This document shows, piece after piece, positions 59,521 through 64,000 of a DNA stretch of 64,000 nucleotides. Position 1 is the stretch's first letter, and each line of letters begins with the position of its first letter. A program made the position numbers and the translations under genes. Source of the DNA: an uncultured Microbulbifer sp. (GTDB lineage: Bacteria; Pseudomonadota; Gammaproteobacteria; Pseudomonadales; Cellvibrionaceae); contig NZ_CANLDD010000005.1 of the NCBI RefSeq assembly GCF_947489355.1, forward strand, positions 1-64,000, read 5' to 3'. The notes beneath the pieces are model-generated. The model searched no databases and had not been told where the DNA came from. It saw nothing but the letters and a program-made list of their open reading frames with translations.

Positions 59521-59784
59521 GCTCGGCAGTTTGCGCGAATCGCGAATCTAGACGGATTTTGCCCGGTTTGTCGCAGTTTCACCACGCGGTTTCCGGTGCT
59601 CCCAGGTCTTTGCCTTGTATCAAAATGGCATTTTCTTTAACATTGCGCCGATTTGTATCCGCTTGATTTGTGGGGTTTATTCGCGCGGGCAATGTGCCGG
59701 AGCGGGACTGCTTTCAAGACTTTTTGAGTTTGGGCCAGCGCTTCCCCTGTGTATCCGGGATCGCTGTGATGGGAGAATTAGGTC
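59521..59784. other. Intergenic leader of the pet operon
   Basis: About 264 bp with no gene. It should hold the promoter of petA and the b/c1 gene; AT-rich stretches around 59615-59665 are the likely place, but no clean -35/-10 pair can be named. Confidence 0.4.
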
Positions 59785-60384
59785 ATGAGTGATGACGGTG
59801 TAAATGCAGGACGGCGCCGTTTTTTGACCGCTGCCACCTCAGTTGTCGGTGGTGCGGGTGTGGTTGGGGTCGCTGTCCCTTTCGTCGCCTCCTGGAATCC
59901 GAGTGCCAAGGCAAAAGCCGCGGGTGCTCCGGTTAAGTACAATATCAACAAGCTGGAACCGGGCCAGATGGTCACTGTTGAGTGGCGTGGCCAGCCGGTT
60001 TTTGTGGTGCGCAGAACCACCGAGGCACTGCAGAACCTGGAGAAAGTGGTACCGTTGCTGCGCGACCCGGACTCAGAAGAATCCATCCAACCGGCGTATG
60101 TCAATCCGGAAAACCGCGCCATCAAACCGCATTTACTGGTATTGGTTGGTCTGTGTACCCATTTGGGCTGCGCCCCCATTTACCGGCCTGAAGTTGGCGC
60201 CACCGATCTCGGCGGCAGCGAGTGGCTCGGCGGCTTCTTTTGCCCCTGCCACGGTTCCAAGTACGATATGGCCGGTCGCGTGTATAAGGCTGTTCCCGCG
60301 CCGACCAACCTGGTGGTACCACCGTATTTCTATGAGAGTGATGACGTCATCGTAATCGGCGTAGACCAGGAGGATACCCCATGA
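59785..60384 (+). CDS. petA: Ubiquinol-cytochrome c reductase Rieske iron-sulfur subunit
   Basis: Rieske [2Fe-2S] subunit of the cytochrome bc1 complex, 199 aa, exposed to the periplasm. The N-terminus has a twin-arginine motif (RRRFLTAATS) with a hydrophobic stretch acting as both Tat signal and anchor. The cluster boxes are CTHLGC (Cys124, His126, Cys129) and CPCHGS (Cys153, Cys155, His156), giving the two cysteines and two histidines for the cluster plus the extra disulfide. The last bases overlap the start of the cytochrome b/c1 gene (ATGA). Confidence 0.97.
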   Translation: MSDDGVNAGRRRFLTAATSVVGGAGVVGVAVPFVASWNPSAKAKAAGAPVKYNINKLEPGQMVTVEWRGQPVFVVRRTTEALQNLEKVVPLLRDPDSEESIQPAYVNPENRAIKPHLLVLVGLCTHLGCAPIYRPEVGATDLGGSEWLGGFFCPCHGSKYDMAGRVYKAVPAPTNLVVPPYFYESDDVIVIGVDQEDTP

Positions 60385-62582
60385 AATGGTTGGCAGATTT
60401 CGGTGACTGGGTGGATCAGCGGCTGCCGATTTACCAGGCGTGGGACAAGCATATGGGCAAGTACTACGCGCCCAAAAACTTTAATCTGTGGTACTTCTTT
60501 GGGGTTTTTTCCTTAATCGTGCTGGTCAATCAGCTGTTGACCGGTATCTGGCTGGTCATGAGCTACAACCCCTCTGCCGAGGGCGCCTTCGCCTCCGTCG
60601 AGTACATTATGCGCGATGTGGACTGGGGTTGGCTGATTCGTTATTTACACTCTACCGGCGCCTCGGCATTTTTTGTGGTGGTGTATTTGCATATGTTTCG
60701 CGGTTTGATGTACGGCTCCTACAAGCCACCGCGCGAACTGGTGTGGATATTCGGGATGTGTATCTACCTGGTGCTGATGGCCGAGGCTTTTATGGGCTAT
60801 GTATTGCCCTGGGGCCAGATGTCCTACTGGGGCGCCCAGGTGATCGTCTCCCTGTTTGGTGCAATACCCGGTATTGGCGAGAGTCTGGTAGAGTGGATCC
60901 GGGGCGATTACCTGATCTCTGGTATTACCCTCACCCGGTTTTTCTCCCTGCACGTGATTGCGCTGCCACTGGTGCTGGTACTGCTGGTTGTGCTGCACAT
61001 CCTTGCCTTGCACGAAGTGGGTTCCAATAATCCAGACGGTATAGAGATTAAGAAAAATAAGGACGAGCAGGGTATTCCCAAAGATGGTATCCCGTTCCAC
61101 CCTTATTATTCTGTACACGACCTGGTGGGCATTGCAGTCTTCCTGTTTATCTTTGTTACCGTAGTGTTTTTCTTTCCGGAGATGGGGGGCTTCTTTCTTG
61201 AGCACGCCAATTTCGAGGAAGCCAACCCGTTGAAGACACCACCGCATATCGCGCCGGTCTGGTACTTTACCCCTTTCTACGCTGTACTGCGCGCAGTGAC
61301 CATGGATATCGGGCCACTGACGGCAAAGTTCCTCGGTTTGGTGGCAATGGGTGCAGCGATTGCCGTCCTGTTTGTACTGCCGTGGCTGGATAAGAGTCCG
61401 GTGCGCTCCATCCGCTATAAGGGCTGGCTGCCGAAAGCGTTGCTGCTGATATTTGTTGCCGTGTTTATTATTCTCGGCTATCTGGGTGTGAAATCCCCCA
61501 CACCCGCTCGCAACTTTCTGGCGCAAGTGGGTACCCTGTTCTATTTTGCCTTTTTCCTGACCATGCCGGTTTGGACCAATCCCAAGGTGCGCAAAGGCAT
61601 GGGTTCCTGGATTGTGAGTGGTGTTTTTGGTGTGCTGTTCCTTTGGATGGCCGTTGAAAACTATAGTGCGAATACCTTTGTTGCTGTTGTGACTGTACTA
61701 CTCGCTCTGTTTTTCGCTGCCCTGCCCTGGATTGCCAGTCGCGACGAGGTGTATCCGGAGCCGGAGCGGGTCACCAGTCCCTCTGGCGGCAAGACGTTCG
61801 CAATCCTGTTTATGGGCTTGATCGTTGTGGGCCTGTTGACTCTTATTCCCATCAAGGCGGTGGGCGCCGAGTCAAACATTGAACTGGACCACATCAATAC
61901 CGACCTGCAGGACAAGCCGTCGCTGCAGCGCGGTGCCAAATACTTTGTCAACTATTGTATGGGTTGCCACAGTGCCGACTATTCGCGCTGGGAACGGGTG
62001 GGTACCGACCTGGGTATCCCCACTGAGCTGATGATGCAGAACTTAGTCCTGGGTAATGATAAGATCGGTAGCCTGATGCAGATTGCCATGCGTCCGAATG
62101 AGTCCAAGGAGTGGTTTGGTGCCACTCCGCCGGACCTGACGCTGGTAGCCCGCTCCCGCTCCCCGGAATGGCTCTACACGTACCTCCGCAGTTTCTACCG
62201 GGATGACAGTCGTGCTACCGGGGTGAATAACAAGGTTTTCCCCAGTGTGGCCATGCCCCACGTATTGCTTGAGCTGCAGGGGCTTCAGGAGTGCGCACCC
62301 GGGCCAAAGCGCGACCACGGCAAGATCGTGCGCGATGAGTTGGGCAACCCGATCATGGATGCTGACTGTGGCAGCCTGCAGGTGGGCAAAATCAAGGGTT
62401 CAATGAGCCCGGAAGAGTTCGATCGGGCCATGTATGACCTGGTGAATTTTATGGAGTACATTGCCGAGCCGATGGCTCTTGAACGCAAGCGTATCGGTTT
62501 CTATGTACTGGCGTTTATTGTTGTCTTTTTTGTCTTTGCCTGGTTGCTGAACCGCGAATACTGGAAAGACGTGCAGCATTGA
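60381..62582 (+). CDS. petBC: Fused cytochrome b/cytochrome c1 of the bc1 complex
   Basis: One 733-aa frame carries both redox subunits that Pseudomonas encodes as separate petB and petC. Residues 1 to about 430 are cytochrome b: haem ligands His90/His191 and His104/His206, with 13 residues between the histidines of the first pair and 14 in the second. The Qo-site motif reads PVWY (292-295). Extra hydrophobic segments follow (about 431-460), then a signal-like stretch (482-505, ending KAVGAES) and cytochrome c1: haem-binding CMGCH (526-530), axial Met in VAMPHVL, and a C-terminal anchor helix ending REYWKDV. Rhizobial fbcH is a known parallel, cleaved after export. Whether this product is cleaved is unknown. 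Confidence 0.93.
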   Translation: MKWLADFGDWVDQRLPIYQAWDKHMGKYYAPKNFNLWYFFGVFSLIVLVNQLLTGIWLVMSYNPSAEGAFASVEYIMRDVDWGWLIRYLHSTGASAFFVVVYLHMFRGLMYGSYKPPRELVWIFGMCIYLVLMAEAFMGYVLPWGQMSYWGAQVIVSLFGAIPGIGESLVEWIRGDYLISGITLTRFFSLHVIALPLVLVLLVVLHILALHEVGSNNPDGIEIKKNKDEQGIPKDGIPFHPYYSVHDLVGIAVFLFIFVTVVFFFPEMGGFFLEHANFEEANPLKTPPHIAPVWYFTPFYAVLRAVTMDIGPLTAKFLGLVAMGAAIAVLFVLPWLDKSPVRSIRYKGWLPKALLLIFVAVFIILGYLGVKSPTPARNFLAQVGTLFYFAFFLTMPVWTNPKVRKGMGSWIVSGVFGVLFLWMAVENYSANTFVAVVTVLLALFFAALPWIASRDEVYPEPERVTSPSGGKTFAILFMGLIVVGLLTLIPIKAVGAESNIELDHINTDLQDKPSLQRGAKYFVNYCMGCHSADYSRWERVGTDLGIPTELMMQNLVLGNDKIGSLMQIAMRPNESKEWFGATPPDLTLVARSRSPEWLYTYLRSFYRDDSRATGVNNKVFPSVAMPHVLLELQGLQECAPGPKRDHGKIVRDELGNPIMDADCGSLQVGKIKGSMSPEEFDRAMYDLVNFMEYIAEPMALERKRIGFYVLAFIVVFFVFAWLLNREYWKDVQH

Positions 62583-62687
62583 GGTTCGCCGGTTACTGTT
62601 TGATGGGTAGTGGAATCGCTGCGCTGCCCTTTATCTTTTGAATACAGGTCGGCGCTCGCCGGCCGACAAGTTTGAGGTAGTTTGAAT

Positions 62688-63314
62688 ATGGGTGTGCCTA
62701 CCAACAAGCGCTCCTCTATGACCTTCTTTTCCGATGGCCAGAGCCATTACAGTCATCGGGTACGCATTGTGCTTGCCGAAAAAGGAGTGTCTGTCGATAT
62801 CATAGATGTGGGTGCAAATGATAAACCTGCCGAGCTCGCTGACCTCAACCCCTACAACTCCCTGCCCACTCTGGTAGACCGGGATCTGGTGCTGTTTGAA
62901 ACCAAGGTGATGATGGAGTACCTGGACGAGCGTTTCCCGCACCCGCCGCTATTGCCGGTATACCCTGTTGCCCGCGCACAGAGCCGCCAGATTATGTACC
63001 GCATCGAACGCGACTGGTGTCCACTGGTGGACAAGGTCCTCAGCGGTGGTAAGGATGCCGCTGCGGCGCGCAAAGAACTGCGCGACAGCCTGGCCGGTAT
63101 AGCGCCGATGTTTAATGACTTGCCGTATTTCTTCAACGAGGAGTTTTCACTGGTAGACTGCTGCATGGCACCGCTGCTGTGGCGTTTGGATCAGTTCGAA
63201 ATCAGCCTGCCCAAAACTAAGCAGGTAAAACCGCTGCTGGACTATATGGATCGCCTGTTTGCCCGTGATGCCTTCCAGCAGAGCCTTACCGAATACGAGC
63301 GGGAAATGCGCTGA
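62688..63314 (+). CDS. sspA: Stringent starvation protein A
   Basis: RNA-polymerase-associated regulator of the glutathione S-transferase fold, 208 aa, active in stationary phase and acid stress. The GST-type N-domain shows [23 protein letters not shown] and [20 protein letters not shown]; the C-domain ends in YEREMR. SspA lost GST activity. The ATG at 62688 is chosen over an adjacent TTG. Followed 12 bp later by sspB, the usual pair after petABC. Confidence 0.94.
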   Translation: MGVPTNKRSSMTFFSDGQSHYSHRVRIVLAEKGVSVDIIDVGANDKPAELADLNPYNSLPTLVDRDLVLFETKVMMEYLDERFPHPPLLPVYPVARAQSRQIMYRIERDWCPLVDKVLSGGKDAAAARKELRDSLAGIAPMFNDLPYFFNEEFSLVDCCMAPLLWRLDQFEISLPKTKQVKPLLDYMDRLFARDAFQQSLTEYEREMR

Positions 63315-63326
63315 GGACAGTTTGGT

Positions 63327-63737
63327 GTGAGTAAGCCGGCTATGACATCCAACCGCCCCTATATTCTGCGGGCATTCTACCAGTGGATCACCGATAACCG
63401 CTGCACGCCCTATATCCTTGTTGACACCCACCTGCTCGGTGTGTTGGTGCCCCAGCAACATGTCAATGACGATGGCCAGATTGTACTGAATATTTCTGAG
63501 AGCGCCGCTGCCGGCCTGACTATGGATAACTATGCCATCCGCTTCAATGCTCGTTTCAGCGGCGTACCCACCGATATACAAGTACCGGTAGGTGCGGTGG
63601 TCGGTATTTATGCCCGCGAGAATGGGCAGGGGATGGTATTTGAAGCAGAGGAAACTCCCGAGCCACCTGAGCCTACACCGCCCACCAGCCTGGGGAAAAA
63701 ATCTATGAAAAAGCCAGCCCTGCGGGTAGTGAAATAA
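63327..63737 (+). CDS. sspB: ClpXP protease specificity-enhancing factor SspB
   Basis: Adaptor that delivers ssrA-tagged proteins to ClpXP. 136 aa: a folded dimer domain (about 5-105) with NRPYILRAFYQWITDN and VDTHLLGVLVP, then a disordered linker rich in Glu/Pro and a C-terminal ClpX-tethering tail (KKPALRVVK). The start is a GTG at 63327 with GAGGA upstream; an ATG at 63342 is an alternative. Cotranscribed with sspA. Confidence 0.95.
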   Translation: MSKPAMTSNRPYILRAFYQWITDNRCTPYILVDTHLLGVLVPQQHVNDDGQIVLNISESAAAGLTMDNYAIRFNARFSGVPTDIQVPVGAVVGIYARENGQGMVFEAEETPEPPEPTPPTSLGKKSMKKPALRVVK

Positions 63738-63756
63738 AATAATCGCGGAGGTAAAA

Positions 63757-63786
63757 GTGTCGGATAAGCGTTCCTTTTATTTATAA
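63757..63786 (+). other. Possible nine-codon leader-like ORF
   Basis: Just after sspB, a textbook ribosome-binding site (GGAGG) is followed five bases later by GTG opening a nine-codon frame (SDKRSFYL after the start) that ends at TAA. It could be a leader peptide for the gene at the window end or simply chance. Confidence 0.25.
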
Positions 63787-63836
63787 CCTCGTGTTCTTCT
63801 ATTGTGCGGTGAGTCCATGAATACGTCGGTGCGTGC

Positions 63837-63850
63837 TGCGTATAATGGCC
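63837..63850 (+). promoter_or_regulatory. Candidate -10 region before the last gene
   Basis: A consensus TATAAT (63841-63846) inside TGCGTATAATGGCC, the same 14 bases found upstream of sat. No convincing -35 hexamer is present 16-18 bases upstream, so activity may need an activator or an extended contact. Confidence 0.4.
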
Positions 63851-63876
63851 TGTTATATTTCCAACGCTGACTTGTC

Positions 63877-64000
63877 ATGCCGTCGTATCTGCAGTGGCTG
63901 CGTTTTTTCTGGCTGCCGGGGCTGCTTCTGGTATTGCCGCTCGCGCAATACCTTCCCTGGATGGATCTAGGGCACCTGTACAATCAGCAGCTGCCTTTTT
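63877..64000 (+). CDS. Membrane protein, partial (cut by window end)
   Basis: An open frame begins at the ATG at 63877 and runs off the window after 41 codons. The visible part is a hydrophobic N-terminus (WLRFFWLPGLLLVLPLAQYLPWMDL) followed by GHLYNQQLPF, which suggests an inner-membrane protein, perhaps of a PAP2-type phosphatase family. That guess is weak. A -10 TATAAT at 63841-63846 lies about 30 bp upstream. Confidence 0.5.
   Translation, partial: MPSYLQWLRFFWLPGLLLVLPLAQYLPWMDLGHLYNQQLPF

Overview
This window is a 64 kb piece of a gammaproteobacterial chromosome, mostly housekeeping DNA. By eye the GC content is about 57-58 percent. Gene order follows conserved Pseudomonas-type blocks: hemA-prfA-prmC beside a TPR lipoprotein gene, lolB-ispE-tRNA-prs-rplY-pth-ychF, gatCAB next to mreBCD-maf-rng-yhdP, the rpoN/lpt/kds block, murA-hisG-hisD, and rplM-rpsI-pet-ssp. 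Base composition and gene set suggest a marine Cellvibrionales organism such as a Microbulbifer relative. That placement is inference from gene content and was not tested. No phage, CRISPR array, intact insertion sequence or rRNA was seen.

Layout. 1-2.2 kb: an AT-rich edge with a HAD hydrolase and a SapC-family gene. 2.4-2.7 kb: tRNA-Met and tRNA-Gln behind a clear sigma70 promoter. 2.7-11.2 kb (minus): a DMT transporter, ychF, pth, rplY, prs, a second identical tRNA-Gln, ispE, lolB and a TPR lipoprotein. 11.4-15.7 kb (plus): hemA, prfA, prmC and a cation diffusion facilitator. 15.7-21.4 kb: an exported AspA/AstE-like protein, a MATE pump, a DoxX-type membrane protein and a DEAD-box RNA helicase. 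21.6-24.1 kb: a sulfotransferase-like gene and a GT4 glycosyltransferase; at least the latter is clearly AT-richer and the pair looks accessory. 24.2-28.7 kb (minus): cysZ, a PA4642-type gene and gatBAC. 29-38 kb (plus): the cell-shape genes mreBCD, then maf, rng and the giant yhdP. 38.2-48.4 kb: an msrB lipoprotein, then (minus) darP/yjgA, mgtE, NPr, rapZ, ptsN, hpf, rpoN, lptB, lptA, lptC, kdsC and kdsD. 48.9-53.3 kb (plus): mlaC, ibaG, murA, hisG and hisD. 53.4-55.0 kb (minus): an exported NTF2-like protein and a DegS/AlgW protease. 55.3-64 kb: sat, a bidirectional terminator, zapG (minus), zapE, rplM, rpsI, petA, a cytochrome b/c1 fusion gene, sspA, sspB and the start of a membrane protein.

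The genes fall into linked functions: envelope building (kdsD/kdsC and lptABC for LPS, mreBCD and murA for peptidoglycan, lolB for lipoproteins, yhdP and mlaC for phospholipid handling), translation (gatCAB, prfA, prmC, pth, L25, L13, S9, tRNAs), nitrogen-PTS control (rpoN, ptsN, NPr, rapZ), sulfate use (cysZ, sat, possible sulfotransferase) and respiration (petA plus the b/c1 fusion).

No entirely new system stands out. The points most worth following are the fusion of cytochrome b and c1 in one 733-residue frame, with PVWY in place of PEWY. Next is mlaC standing without mlaFED or mlaB. A single-subunit ATP sulfurylase lies beside degS/algW, near where I recall Pseudomonas having cysDN. An exported AspA-like zinc enzyme has a duplicated N-terminal motif. 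The sulfotransferase/glycosyltransferase pair looks acquired. Non-AUG start codons are also unusually frequent.
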